Source: Chrysomallon squamiferum
Lineage: Eukaryota; Mollusca; Gastropoda; Neomphalida; Peltospiridae
DNA length: 60,000 nucleotides
NCBI GenBank assembly: GCA_012295275.1
Contig: CM022667.1
Coordinates: 20,940,910-21,000,909 of the forward strand
Reading direction: 5' to 3'
Both the position numbers and the translations under genes were made by a program. This document shows, piece by piece, positions 1-13,860 of this stretch (positions are counted from its first letter, which is position 1; every line of letters starts with the position of its first letter). The notes below the pieces were generated by a model. It saw only the letters and a list, made by a program, of their open reading frames with translations, was not told the origin of the DNA and ran no database searches.

Positions 1-1040
1 ATATATATATAGAAATAACAAAATTTCTATACATTTTTATGTTTAAATCAGATTTAAATTAATAATAATAATAATAAATAAATAAATCAATTCAAATTGT
101 TTAAAGTAAGAATTTTAATACATACTGGAGATAATCTGTTACATATTTTGGAGATTTCCCTTCAGTATAACATAACAATGTTCAAAATTATATTGTAAAA
201 TAGCAAGAACAAAAACATGTACATAAAAAGTCAATACACCAGGATGCGAGTGAGGCACCTCCTGAGATAAGGAATTAGAACTGTCACAGTGAACTACAAC
301 TGTTACGTCAGCAGAGGTTATCACCCGAATGGAAATAAAGTAACCATTTGCGTGTGACTGTTATAACTAAATTCACTTTGGCAGGCACGTGCATCATGCT
401 TCCAATACATTTTCAAAAATGCTGCATGTGATGGAAACTGACATTCTTTGTTAGTAGAGTAAAAGGAATTCAAATATTGTTTTTTAAAATTATTTATTAT
501 CCTTTTTTTTTAACTTTTTTTTTTTTTTTAGCTGCTTAGCTTAAAATGAATAAAACCAGATAATGTGCAATACTGTATTAAAATTAATAGTTAAGAAATA
601 AAAAAAAGGTAAATATTTAGTAACTGGTGCGGCAAAACTGATTTAATAAAAAAAAAAATAATAATCAAGTTTATTAATTAAGTAACTAGTAAAATTTATC
701 ATGGGAAGGTTGTGAAAGTTTGATTAAATATAATGAATTAAAAGAATTTTAGTAAATTACATATTTAAACACTCTCTCATTGCTGATACTAGAAAGGTTC
801 TGGTTAATATAAATTTTTATGACTACAAATAAAAACTGTACAGACAGATTTAATGTTAATGTTCTCTTGAAGAATAAATAATATAATCAATGTTTAATTT
901 TTGAGAAATAACTACTTATTAAAAAAAAATTATTTCAACTTTTTTACAAATTACAATGAAACACAATGACAGGAATATACTTTACCTTTTTGACCTTCTG
1001 TCTGAAATTCATTTGTTTTTTTCAAATAAAAGTTACTAAC
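1..1040. other. Non-coding AT-rich stretch, probably intron of the minus-strand gene
   Basis: This lies 3' (minus sense) of a coding exon with a good donor at its left edge, so it is probably intron. It starts with a short (AT)n tract and has poly-T and poly-A runs near 483-535 and 600-660. No other exon with convincing splice sites was seen. A 61-codon minus-strand frame at 139-324 has no recognisable similarity. Confidence 0.4.
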
Positions 1041-1256
1041 CTTAAATTTGGAGGACAGCAGTGCTGTGATGCTGCTTTGTGTAAGGAGGGTGTCTGTTGG
1101 TGTGAGGGTGAGAGTGGTGTCCTCCTGCTCAAACTGTGTGTAGGCATCAGAATATTTTCTACTGGAAACTGCCCCATCATTGTGTCTTGTTTCCTCTCTG
1201 CCACGTACTTGGATGTCACACAAGTTAGAATCTGACTTCACTGGAGTGACAGTAAA
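1041..1256 (-). CDS. Internal coding exon of an unrecognised minus-strand gene (72 codons)
   Basis: The exon is bounded by a strong acceptor (pyrimidine-rich tract ending TTTCTAG, just right of 1256) and a GTTAGT donor just left of 1041. It is 216 nt, phase 0 at both ends, and encodes 72 residues starting FTVTPVKSDS and ending ALLSSKFK. The peptide is hydrophilic and rich in Ser, Thr, Asp and Glu, with a run of Thr/Leu (TTLTLTPTDTLLTQ). That suits a disordered or linker region rather than a catalytic domain. Its phase matches the first coding exon at 17887-18000, so direct splicing would keep the frame. I do not recognise the family. The rest of the gene lies left of the window, so no function is assigned. 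Confidence 0.65.
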
Positions 1257-4200
1257 CTAGAAAGAGAAAAGTAACTGAAAACATGATACTGAATAAATCT
1301 GATTATTAATTAGTTTTACAACTATCAGAAAGTTTTTTTAATTTATTTTGTTTTATATACTTTTATAAATTTTATGTTTTGTTATTTTTCTTTTTTTTTA
1401 ACTTTTTTATATATATATATTTATAAAATATTTTTTTTGTGTGTGTTTTTTTTTAATTTTGCCATTTAGTTTAGCCATTTTGCCATTTAAATGATATGCA
1501 CTATTTCTCTGCTTCTTAAACTTGTGGATGGTGCATACAAAAGCTAAATGAAAATATTCTGAGGAGAATTAAACTTGAGAAGAAAATCACCAGTAATACA
1601 AGAAGGCTTACTCGGGAATGAATGACAGTGAAACTGTCTACAAAACACTGCACTGTGTTCACTTCCTACTAATTTATTTATAATGTAAATGGTCTTCACT
1701 GAAACTTGCGATTTCTATATTTTTATAGTAAACATGAAAAAAAATTAACAGCTGCTGACATTAATACATTTGTGCTTAATAACATTATCTCAGTATTTGC
1801 ATTAAGCACTTTATAATTACAAGAAAACCCAAAATAGAAAAATAATAAATTACAGTTGATCCATCAGGAATGTTTCCAGTAATAACATGTTAAGATTCAT
1901 TTCTCACTATGAAAATAAATGCAAACTGACGTTCACAAATGTAAATATTTCAGAGCACTGAAGTGTCGTATCTGAAAAGTGTGGATAACTTTAGGACTGT
2001 GTGGTTATCTGTTGATTATTCAAAACAACTGGTGTTAGCTAATTGGAGCACTCTCTCTGTTGACACTGAGAATGTTAATATTTAACAATGAACAACTTTT
2101 TTGAACTTCTCTTAATCTAATTAAGAGGTCTATGGCCGATTTATTTAAAGTACCAGCTTGGTTTATAACTAAATGGTGAACAAAGAGAAAATGTCTGTGT
2201 ATGATCTAATTCTTTCTCTCTTTGTGTAACTTCTTTCTCTAGAGATTTTTATTTATTTATTTATTTTACACATCTGTGAGTCACATATTATTATTTTTGT
2301 TGTTGTTCCAGTAAAAACATACAACTCAAATCAAAATAAACAATTACATTTAAATGTTAGAAATGTAACTTTTAACTCAACAAATTTATAATGAATCTTC
2401 ACTATTTTATTTATTTTCATTTTTTTTTAAAATTATTTTTCTACTTGACGTTGGAAAAATAGGAGATAAAAAAAAAAATTAGATAAAAAAAGGAATTAAA
2501 TATTTATAGATATAAAACAAGTTTGTAAAACAGGAAATATTCAATTCCAATGCAGTACAGTAGAAGTTCAATTTAAAAACCCAAAACAATTCAGAAAAGT
2601 ATGTCTGTTATTGCCAAAGACCATTCTAATGTAATGTTTTAAAATTTTAACATATTAACGTATTAATTTTAAATATTTTACTAATTTAAAATGGCATTAT
2701 TACTCACTATTTTTATATTTAAATATTTAATGACACAATATTTTGCTAATAGTGATGGTCAAGAATAAATGAACACTTTCAAAGTAAGAGGAAATCAATG
2801 GTTGAAGGCAGAAAGTTTAAAAAAAAAAACTGTATATTCATAAAATAATTAAGAACACTAAAAGATTGTAAACATACAGATTCAGCATTAAATGATACAT
2901 GCTGAAATACTGAAGATGTTACCTGCATGTAGCTTACCTATCAAGCCTACTTGAACTATGGCTAGCATCCAAACATTTGAGAAAAAAAGAAAAAGATGAA
3001 GCACTTGACTTAAGCATTTAGTCCATTGAACTGACATGTATTACATCAACAGTTCATAAAAAAAAAAAATTTAAGTATATTCTAAATACCTTCTTGTTTT
3101 GTTTTATTTACGATTTACCTATCCAGTCACTGTAGCAAAATAAACAACAGAAAGAATACAGTTTACAAATATTTGCTGCATGATTTTTGTAATTATGTAC
3201 AGAGTCAGTTGGTATGTTCTGTCATTACTTCCAGCCTAAGAAATCTACAGATCTGGATCCACCTCATATCTGATGACACCACATCTTCAGTAAACTGTTT
3301 TCTAACACTGTAGGTCACCCCAAAACAACAAAATAATAAATAAACAATAAAATAAGAATTTCATTAGACCAGTTTATTTTGTACAGTCATAATACACTTT
3401 AAAATACTGACCGATTTTAAAGGTTTATCTGTTTATTTAATTCTTTTTTTCTTCGTTTATTTATTTTTTTTTTTTTATTTGTTACTTTATCTTGGGTTGT
3501 TTTTACTGGAAGACAATTATAAATTATTTGGTTTTATTAAACCATAGCAATAAGACGGGTGAAATGCCTGTTTATAACATCGATTAGATATGCATTGTAA
3601 CTGTGACACTAATCTGACAGTACTTTTCATTCACATTATCTGTTGTCAGTAACTTGTTTGGATTAAATATAAAAATTCACACAAATCTGTGAGGCTGCTT
3701 AAACTTAAAATGTAATTTTCTTATTTGCATCATTAGCCTGTGTTTAATAATACAATAGTTCTGTTATATACTGAGGATCCAAAGCATTTAAAAAATAAAA
3801 CTGTCTACTGCTATAGTCTTTTAAGGCTCCTAAAATACCACCTCTTTGGGAAAAGGAAAATTAAAACTTGAAAAACTGATACAACCTAATATAGAAAGAG
3901 TAGAAAGAGAAATTTAGGTTTTTAATGAACCTACCTGACAGTTTTTTTTGTTGAAGGTGTCTAACTCAATCAGTGACATGGCAGAATGAATTCTGGAGAC
4001 ATCATAACTGAACACTTCACTTACATCTCTTCTCTTTTTTTTTATCACATATCAAACCAAATGAACAAGGACTTCTAATTATCCAGAAAATACACAACAA
4101 GTGTAAGCCATGGTTGTAACATTTTGGTTTTTACAAACTGACCTTTCCACAAATCAATAAATTTGTTTGATGAATATTTATAATGCTGATCATCTTGTGC

Positions 4201-7200
4201 ACTTGTGAAGATTATAATGCTGATAACAGGTAATCATTTTAGTTTTGATTTTTTTTATATATCACAGGTGTTTTATTTTGTTAAATTTAAAGTTTGCTTA
4301 TTTCATTAACAAATAAATACTATGACAACCTGTTATGCATATTAATTTTCTTCAACACAGTAATTATTTTAATGTTATGACCACAAACGATTCACTTTGA
4401 TGAGTTGAATTTGTTAACATAATATGATTAAACTGTCAAATGTTGTTAATTCAGTAAAACTGGTATATAAAATAACATGCTAGTCAAGAGGCAGTTTTAA
4501 TGAGAAAAATCTTTCTTCTATAATAAATTATTACATTCATCACTGTCAATGAATTTTATCTAGTTTATTTACTACATTTTTGTTGTCTAATACATTAATG
4601 GCTTCTAAAATATTTCTGATAGTAACCACACACTAATGAATCAAGAAACTTTTCAAAGACAGTTACTGATCAGCCTCAAATCAAAACACCTGTAACCCAT
4701 TAAAGATAACAAGAATGTTGAAAAATGCTGACAACACAAAGAAACATACAGAATATCAGAAAAATATGGTTGCTATAAGATGTGGTTATAACTGATGAAA
4801 TCCTCACAGTCAGAGCAACACTGGGAATTTATGTTGTATTGTCGGAGAATGGTAAGAGTGGTTAGCATTCATCTACAGACCACCTGCTGGTCTGATACTG
4901 AATGTAAAGAACTGACATCGATACATCACAACACAGTATACCTCTCAACCCAAAAGATTCCTAAGCTGATTATACCAGGAATAGAATGGCCCATAACAGC
5001 AACAGAATTCCATGTTTACTACACCAACAGTTTTATTTTTTGTCCCTGCAATAAAAAATGACAGAGAAGCAGCCATAATGATTCATCGATAACAGTAAAT
5101 ATTTTGCAGTGAATATCTCTCCTGGGATGAATAACAAACTGTCTCTTTTATCATTGTATTTGTGTAACAAAATGTACAGAAATATCAGCATTCTTTTATC
5201 AAAATGTTTCAAAAGCTGGTGAAAGTAACAGTGAGCATGATGTGTATAATGAAAGCAGTTTAATTGATTGATCTTGATATATTATTAAACTGAACATCAC
5301 ACAGTAATGTTTTCCTGGTATGCAGTAGACTGCCGATCTTGACTAAAGGATTTTAACTCTTTTTCTGTTAAGAACTAAGTGTCTAAACAAAACAGATCAA
5401 TATATTTTAATACATGAATGACAAAGCTATATTTAAACAGTATCAAGTATGGTGTTTATATATATTTGTTTTACTTTATAAAATATACATCAGAATTAAA
5501 CAAATTATACTGGAAATACTAATTATAGTCCCATTGCTGTTATAAAATAATAAATATTTGTAAGTTTAAATGCTAAATAAAACTGATAAGTTTTCAAGAA
5601 AGCATACTGATTCTCATAAGCAGATATATTTTAATTCCTTCAATATTTTTAAAGCAAAGCTTCTAACAAGTGATCCTGTCCTGAAAAAGAGTTAATATCA
5701 TAATGTCTGCAAGGGTTAACTTAGTTATTTATTAATCCAGCCTGACTTGCTGAACCAAGTGAATTATTTATTACCACATCAACACATGGAATATCAGAGA
5801 TACTATCTATTGAAAAAGATAATTAAAAATCTCAAATACGTTTTGTAGAGGAAGAACAAATATTTCTTTAATTATTTTTAAAGTAACTTTTGTAATTTCT
5901 AAATTTCAAAGTTAATGCAAGAATACTGTCCAGCTTCATTATTTGTTGAAGTATGTAATTTTATAGTCAAATAAGTAGGGTTTAAAACATATATAAAAAT
6001 CAAAATCTTATTTTTATAAATAATGATTAAATGTAATTAACTTATATTTAATAATTTTATTAAATATATTTTAATGTTATAACAACTTTATACTCAGACT
6101 GCATAACTAAGGTTTACAGACGATGAAATCAAAGTGATGTGATGATAAACATTTTCTGAATCTGTAGTACATCCCTAGTTTTTTTTTTATCATTATCAAC
6201 ATACCTCCTCAAGTAACACAACAAATACTGCACATTTTACACATGTTTTCATAGCATTCCATTTTCAGAGTATGGGAAAGAAACAGTTAAAACTGCAGGT
6301 ATTTATATCTTGAAAGAAACCTTTCCATTCACAAAAGTGAATAACGTAGCAAAAAGAGCTGGTATATGAAATAGCTTTTTTTTCAACACCACTTCTAGAT
6401 TGTATTCCATTTCCAGATAATCAGAAATAATAAAAATAAAAAGATGAAATTAATATATTGCCTTGTCTTAGAAATTATTTTAAAAAACAAACTGCATTTG
6501 ATAAATATAAATCAAAATAATTTATAACAAAAAAATAACTTATCACAAAATTATTTCAGTAAAGCATGTTTCATATTCAGTATTTTTAATTTTTAATTTA
6601 TTTATAATTTTGTTACAGTACAGCTTCAAAAAGTTGTATAAAAAAAATGGCATTTAACTTGAAGAAATTTAAAAACATTTCATAGTTTTTTCTATGTGGA
6701 AGGGCGTTTATTTTCTGTATTTTATTGCTTCGAGAAACAAGTGAAAAATATTAGTTTTCAGAAGAATAAAAAAAGATCATGGAGTACAAGTACTGTTAAT
6801 TTGTTGAAAACAATAAAAAGCAAGGATCTGATTTAATCTCTTACATGCAATAAAGACTTGTTAACTTTAAATGTTTTTTGCTGTTGAGTATTTTACCAGT
6901 TTAATCGCTGATGACAAAAGCACCTACCTCTTCTTTGACTGTTTTCTTGAAAATCACTGCTGTTTTAATCATCATTAGATTAACAGCTGACTTCTGGTTT
7001 TTTCTTCATAAAGTCTTATTTTAAAGAAAATCTTAGATAGGGTATACATTTTCCCATTGCAGTTAGCTATCTTGTATTATAGTCCATAATTATTCATTAT
7101 GTTTATAAGTAATGCTAAACATGTAGCAATATTTAAAAACAGACAAAATCATCTAGCTTCTTTTCTGGTATTTCACACCATTGATTTCAGTTACCATGTT

Positions 7201-8688
7201 GATGACGTTTTTCTGATTTTCTGATTTGTTGTCTTTAAACAAACCATTTTTCTTCTTTTCCGAAAGAAATTAATGTGTGTGTATAAAACAAAAACAGTTT
7301 GTTCCAGAAGTCTGTGAGAAATTTCAACAGTTCCAGAAATTTATTCAATGCTGTTTGATAATCATCAAACACAGTTTCTTGTCTGTCTGCTGTAGTGAAT
7401 TATTTTACATTCACAAATCAATCTCACTTATGGAATAGTAAGAAACCCTACTGGTAACTGCAGCACTAGTTGATACACAGCTCATATCAAACAGTTGCCC
7501 AACACACTTTCCTATTCCTGACAGTACATTATTCATTGATAACTGAAAGCAAGTTAAAACACAAATCAATGGAAGATATAACTGCAGAAGAGCAGCCAAA
7601 AACTAAATATAAACAGCTTGTAATTGAAGCAAATGAATTGTGTTCTTCAGTTTTATAATTTGAGTTGTACATTTTAAAAACTTTGGTAACCACGTGTGTA
7701 TTTATTTAATACATTTTTTATCATTGAATAATTAATCCAGTTAAAGTAAAACTACAGCGGTGGTTCCTCTTTAAATAACATACTTCTGAAAAAGATCTTT
7801 ATCTCTGACATCATTAAGGATTTATTTCTTATTGAAGGAAAACCTTTCCAGCTAGAAGAACATAATGGCTTGGATGAAAATCAGCCAAATTCACTTGCAG
7901 TGCATCAGGGATTAACTGTCTGTTTTCAAAGACAAATGACAAAGACCATGCAGAAATGTGATATAATAAGACTGCACAAATATACACTTTAAATTCAACA
8001 AGTATCTACATGTAATTCAATGGAGCAAGTTTAACATATATAACTTTATAGGTAAAATTATCCTTTTTTATCTTTTTGGATGAAGAAGAAATAGTTTAGT
8101 TAAATATTAAGGATTAATTCTTTTATCATTTGTTATAAATAATAAAGGCACCAGCTGTTCTTTTTTTATTTAGCACCTCTAATTTTTTTATATGTCCTTC
8201 CCACAGACTTTAAAACATTTTCATAATCAATATAAATAATTTCCACCCAGTACATAAAATACATAATATATAAATACAGCTCAAAATATTGGGTTGGAAT
8301 AAAAGTATATAGCAATTTTTAAGTGACATTCAAAGACAATATTAAGTTATTTGTACACAGGTTTATTCAAGCACATACATGCCTTTTGTTCACCAGTCAG
8401 AATATGTATACAAGTCATGTATTTCAGTCATGTGTGAAATAAAATAATGTGCTCAACACCACCTATTGAAAAATGCTACAAACTTTTGTTCCAACCCAGT
8501 AAATAACAAAAACACAATTACATATTCTTATCATTTTTGTATCTGCTTTGTTTACAAAAAAATAAACCAAATGTATTATTTCATAATCTTTTATAAGATT
8601 ATTCTATGTAGTTTATTTCACAACTCTGTCCTCCACTCTCTGCTCACTGTTTACTCAGGCACCTATGTACACCTTCAATCAAACACAA

Positions 8689-8802
8689 ACACACACACAC
8701 ACATACAGTCACACACACACACACACACACAACAACATGCACATCCAGTCACACACAAAACACACACATACATTCACACACAAACACACATAAACATATA
8801 GT

Positions 8803-8849
<47 letters not shown>

Positions 8850-8850
8850 C
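8689..8850. repeat. (CA)n-rich microsatellite
   Basis: Interrupted CA/CACA runs with the purest tract at about 8804-8848. The overlapping open frames on both strands (His/Thr-rich or Val/Cys-rich) are translations of the repeat and not genes. Confidence 0.9.
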
Positions 8851-9332
8851 AAACAGAAACACACAGTGATACATAAAACAGAAAAACACATATACAGTGA
8901 GTAAATAAAATACACCAGATGACAAAATTTTTTCAACTGAACCACAATCTGGTATTTACAGAAGAAATTAAATTCTGTTGAACCCATCATGTTCTGAATT
9001 TATTTCTAAAATCTCTCTACCAGGTAGCAGCACCAAACTGTTAATCTATTCACCTCACCATCCAGTAGCTTGTCTCACTCTTACTTCTTCAGTACATACC
9101 CCTGAGAGTTTATTTTATAAGTTGTCAGTAAACAGAAACTTTAACTGTGATGTAAATTTAGAAATTCTGTACAGACCTGTTATATGTACACATTGATTAA
9201 ACTTTTCAACACTTTTGTACATTCAGCAAACAAATGGTTCACAGTGAGCTATTGTAAACTGTTATATCTGACCATATGCATGTGTGTGTGTGTGTGTGTG
9301 TGTATCTGAATGTGTGTTTGTATGTGTAGATA

Positions 9333-11872
9333 TAAAACAGTAGATAGTAAAACAACAAACACATGTTTACAGTAACACAGTAGATGACAAAACAACAAAC
9401 AGATGTTTACAGTAACACAGTGGATGATAAAACAACAAACAGATGTTTACAGTAACACAGTAGATGATAAAACAACAAACAGATGTTTACAGTAACACAG
9501 TAGATGATAAAACAACAAACAGATGTTTACAGTAAAGCAGTGGATGATAAAACAACAAACAGATGTTTACAGTAAAACAGTGGATGATAAAACAACAAAC
9601 AGATGTTTACAGTAACACAGTGGATGATAAAACAACAAACAGATGTTTACAGTAACACAGTGGATGATAAAACAACAAACAGATGTTTACAGTAACACAG
9701 TGGATGATAAAACAACAAACAGATGTTTACAGTAACACAGTAGATGATGAAACAACAAACAGATGTTTACAGTAACACAGTGGATGGTAAAACAACAAAC
9801 AGATGTTTACAGTAACACAGTGGATGGTAAAACAACAAGCAGATGTTTACAGTAACACAGTGGATGATAAAACAACAAACAGATGTTTACAGTAACACAG
9901 TGGATGATAAAACAACAAACAGATGTTTACAGTAACACAGTGGATGATAAAACAACAAACAGATGTTTACAGTAACACAGTGGATGATAAAACAACAAAC
10001 AGATGTTTACAGTAACACAGTGGATGATAAAACAACAAACAGATGTTTACAGTAACACAGTGGATGACAAACCAACAAACAGATGTTTACAGTAACACAG
10101 TAGATGATGAAACAACAAACAGATGTTTACAGTAACAATAGATGATAAAATAACAAACAGATGTTTACAATAACACAGTAGATGATAAAACAACAAACAC
10201 ATGTTTACAGTAACACAGTAGATGATAAAACAACAAACAAATGATTTAAAGTAACACAGTGGATGATAAAATACAAACAGATGTTTACAGTAACACAGTA
10301 GATGATAAAACAACAAACACATGTTTACAGTAACACAGTGGATGATAAAACAACAAACAGATGATTTACAGTAACACAGTGGATGATAAACCAACAAACA
10401 GATGTTTACAGTAACACAGTCGATGATAAACCAACAAACAGATGATTTACAGTAACAGAGGATATGATAAAACAACAAACAGATGATTTACAGTAACAGT
10501 AGTAGATGATAAAACAACAAACAGATGATTTACAGTAACAGAAGATATGGTAAAACAACAAACAGATGATTTACAGTAACAGAAGATATGGTAAAACAAC
10601 AAACAGATGATTTACAGTAACAGAAGATATGATAAAACAACAAACAGATGATTTACAGTAACAGAAGATGATAAAACAACAGATGTTTACAGTAACACAA
10701 TAGATGATAAAACAACAAACAGATGTTTACGGTAACACAGTGGATGATAAACCAACAAACAGATGATTTACAGTAACAGAGGATATGATAAAACAACAAA
10801 CAGATGATTTACAGTAACAGTAGTAGATGATAAAACAACAAACAGATGATTTACAGTAACAGAAGATATGGTAAAACAGCAAACAGATGATTTTTAACAG
10901 AAGATAGTAACAGAAGTATATGGTAAAACAACAAACAGATGATTTACAGTAACAGAAGATATGGTAAAACAGCAAACAGATGATTTACAGTAACAGAAGA
11001 TATGATAAAACAACAAACAGATGATTTATAGTAACAGTAGTAGATGATAAAACAACAAACAGATGATTTACAGTAACAGAAGATATGGTAAAACAACAAA
11101 CAGATGATTTACAGTAACAGAAGATATGATAAAACAACAAACAGATGATTTACAGTAACAGAAGATATGATAAAACAACAAACAGATGATTTACAGTAAC
11201 AGAAGATGATAAAAAAACAAACAGATGTTTACAGTAACACAATAGATGATAAAACAACAAACACATGATTTACAGTAACAGAAGATATGATAAAACAACA
11301 GATAAAACAGTAACACAACAGATGATAAACAACAAACAGTAGTAGATGATAAAACAACAAACAGATGATTTACAGTAACAGAAGATATGATAAAACAACA
11401 AACAGATGATTTACAGTAACAGAAGATATGATAAAACAACAAACAGATGATTTACAGTAACAGAAGATGATAAAACAACAAACAGATGATTTACAGTAAC
11501 AGAAGATATGGTAAAACAACAAACAGATGATTTACAGTAACAGAAGATATGATAAAACAACAAACAGATGATTTACAGTAACAGAAGATATGGTAAAACA
11601 ACAAACAGATGATTTACAGTAACAGAAGATATGGTAAAACAACAAACAGATGATTTACAGTAACAGAAGATATGATAAAACAACAAACAGATGATTTACA
11701 GTAACAGAAGATATGATAAAACAACAAACAGATGATTTACAGTAACAGTAGATATGATAAAACAACAAACAGATGATTTACAGTAACAGAAGATATGATA
11801 AAACAACAAACAGATGATTTACAGTAACAGAAGATATGGTAAAACAACAAACAGATGATTTACAGTAACACA
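9333..11872. repeat. 40/41-bp minisatellite array (~2.5 kb), two subfamilies
   Basis: A tandem array whose unit contains the invariant core AAAACAACAAACAGATG followed by TTTACAGTAACA. From about 9350 to 10130 the unit is a very regular 40 bp with an ACACAGTGGATGATA segment. From about 10440 to 11870 it is mostly 41 bp with GATTTACAGTAACAGAAGATATG. Between them is a mosaic of both types with small indels. A short (TG)n tract (about 9280-9305) sits just upstream. The minus-strand open frames rich in Cys, Phe and Tyr are by-products of the repeat. It lies in the large intron of the unrecognised gene. Confidence 0.93.
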
Positions 11873-12467
11873 GCTGCTTGATCATCACACTGATATTAGT
11901 TTTCAGGTAAGTTTAGAAATCACAAAATTTCACAGTGTGCCAAAATGACGCTACTTTCTGCATCCTTTTGTGACTAAGCTAATCAGAAATAAAAATACAT
12001 AGATACAAGTCTAATTTAAAATATGACAATTACATTTTAAAATATTGTCTTCCAACAAGATACTGACACCCAATAGCTCATATGTTTTTACTGCTGGGGT
12101 GTCATAAAACATTCATTCATTCATTCAACCAAGATGCAATATTTTATTACTGTTACCACCCAGCAGGATCAAAATGCATGTAAGATAGTTCTTTCTACAA
12201 TTAATAATAAATGGTTTCATTTGTTACTTAAGTTTCTGCAGGAAACATTTCTTTAAGATGTTTTGTTTAATTGGTTTTCTAGAAAACAAGCAGACAAAAA
12301 AGAGAAAGAAAAAAATAACAGTAACAACTATTTTCTAAGAAATATTTTAGAAAATAAACAAGTAAACAAAAAAAGAAGTTTATAATGTATTAAATGTGTC
12401 TCTGCAGAATAAGTGTCTTAATCATGTTTTCTGTCAAAAGATTTAAATAAATATAAACATGACAATT

Positions 12468-12729
12468 TAATGTTTTTTCTTGTTTATTATATAGCTTTTC
12501 AAAGAGAGAAAAATGCAAATAACAAAGTAAAAAAAAAAAAATAAAAGTGCTGAAAAAGAAAAGGTGAACAAAAACATAAATACAAATTGTTAACATTAGT
12601 GTTTAGTTAACTTTAACATTCTCTATGAATTTCTGCATAAAATCGATTCTGAGTAGATTAACAACATCTAACATGGACCGCTGTCTATGTCCAGATTAGT
12701 ATTCTGTATCCATGGAAAAATATCATTTA
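12468..12729 (+). repeat. Left arm of a ~260-bp inverted repeat
   Basis: The reverse complement matches 13602-13860 with high identity, including CTATGAATTTCTGCATAAAA and CATGGAAAAATATCATTT. The two arms flank about 870 bp of unrelated sequence, giving a foldback of about 1.4 kb. No transposase is visible. Confidence 0.85.
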
Positions 12730-13601
12730 TGAGTGGATCACTATCCAATCCAACCAGACCACTGTCTACAGCTAACTGGATTAACACTGTCCACAAGTGA
12801 AGCTTACTGATTTTACAGCATCTAGTGTTTTATATATTAACATTCTCAAACACAGAAAAATATTTACTATGGCCTTTGATTAACCATTACAACACTGGCT
12901 GGACAGGAAATGTGAAAGAGTACAAACTAAATATCGTCTTGGCATTCCTTTGTTGTAGATGAAAATAAAACTTGTATTATTTGTTTCAAATACTTATTAA
13001 AAGTGTTCCTTTACTGTTAACATGTGTATTTGCTGCTCTGTATTTGTAATATGTTAAAGAGGTACATTTTTTATTATTGTTTGTTAATTCATACAAGTTA
13101 ATTATTAAGAATTAAATTCAGTTGGTTTCAATAAATATAAAAGTGACAGCAAACTTTTCATAGCTTCATGACTAATTCTTTTAATAGTTTTTCTTCTTGT
13201 TTTGAAAACATGCAATTTTACTGACGAATACGAATACCAAAGAGGACTCAGGTTGATAAGAATTTTTTCACCAACATTTTAAATCTTCTTATAATAGATT
13301 ATAAATTTGCAAGAAAATTGTCTTATATTTAAAAAAAAATAATAAAAATGTTATTTTAACAAAATTAACATAATTAAAACCCTAAAACTATTAAACAGTA
13401 GGATTTCTTTTAAAAAACAACTACTTTGAAATTTAAATAGTAGAATAAGGATAATCTTCAATAATTTTTATAAGATATTAAACTTTGTTTTCAGTATTTT
13501 ATATTAATCACAAGTATTGCAATAAAGAAAAGAAAATAGATTTGTACCATTATCAGTAATATCTTTAAATATTAAAAGTATTACTAACATTTTTACTTTT
13601 A

Positions 13602-13860
13602 AAAATGATATTTTTCCATGGATACAGAATACTAATCTGGATATAGACAGTGGTCCATTGTTAGATGTTGTTAATCTACTCAGAATCAGTTTTATGCAGA
13701 AATTCATAGAGAATGTTAAAGTTAACTAAACACTAATGTTAACAATTTGTGTTTATGTTTTTATTCACCTTTTCTTTTTCAGCATTTTAATTTTTTTTAA
13801 CTTTGTTATTTGCATTTTTCTCTCTTTGAAAAGCTATATAATAAACAAGAGAAAACATTA
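13602..13860 (-). repeat. Right arm of the ~260-bp inverted repeat
   Basis: Partner of 12468-12729. A 25-28-bp segment immediately after this arm (13861 onward, containing TTTAAACAGTCC and TGCATGAACTTGA) recurs in the same orientation at about 14675, 0.8 kb further on. The repeat family therefore has a second partial copy. Confidence 0.85.

Noticed and set aside
3935-4050. Exon-like minus-strand frame (RRDVSEVFSYDVSRIHSAM) ending at a GTAGGT donor
   Set aside because: It reads well and could sit in the large intron of the unrecognised gene, but the phase-0 acceptor would be A-rich and lacks a pyrimidine tract. Not annotated without transcript support.
4795-5061. 88-codon plus-strand frame
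   Set aside because: No similarity, no splice context and no coding bias; typical of chance frames in this window.
6926-7000. Exon-like minus-strand frame (SAVNLMMIKTAVIFKKTVKEE) ending at a GTAGGT donor
   Set aside because: Short, with a weak acceptor and no recognisable similarity. Probably chance.
10047-11442. Cys/Phe/Tyr-rich minus-strand frames (MLFYHI..YCKSSVC)
   Set aside because: Translations of the 40/41-bp minisatellite, with no independent coding evidence.
9333-11872. CRISPR-like appearance (regular repeat spacing)
   Set aside because: Whole units repeat head to tail with no unique spacers, and the genome is eukaryotic.
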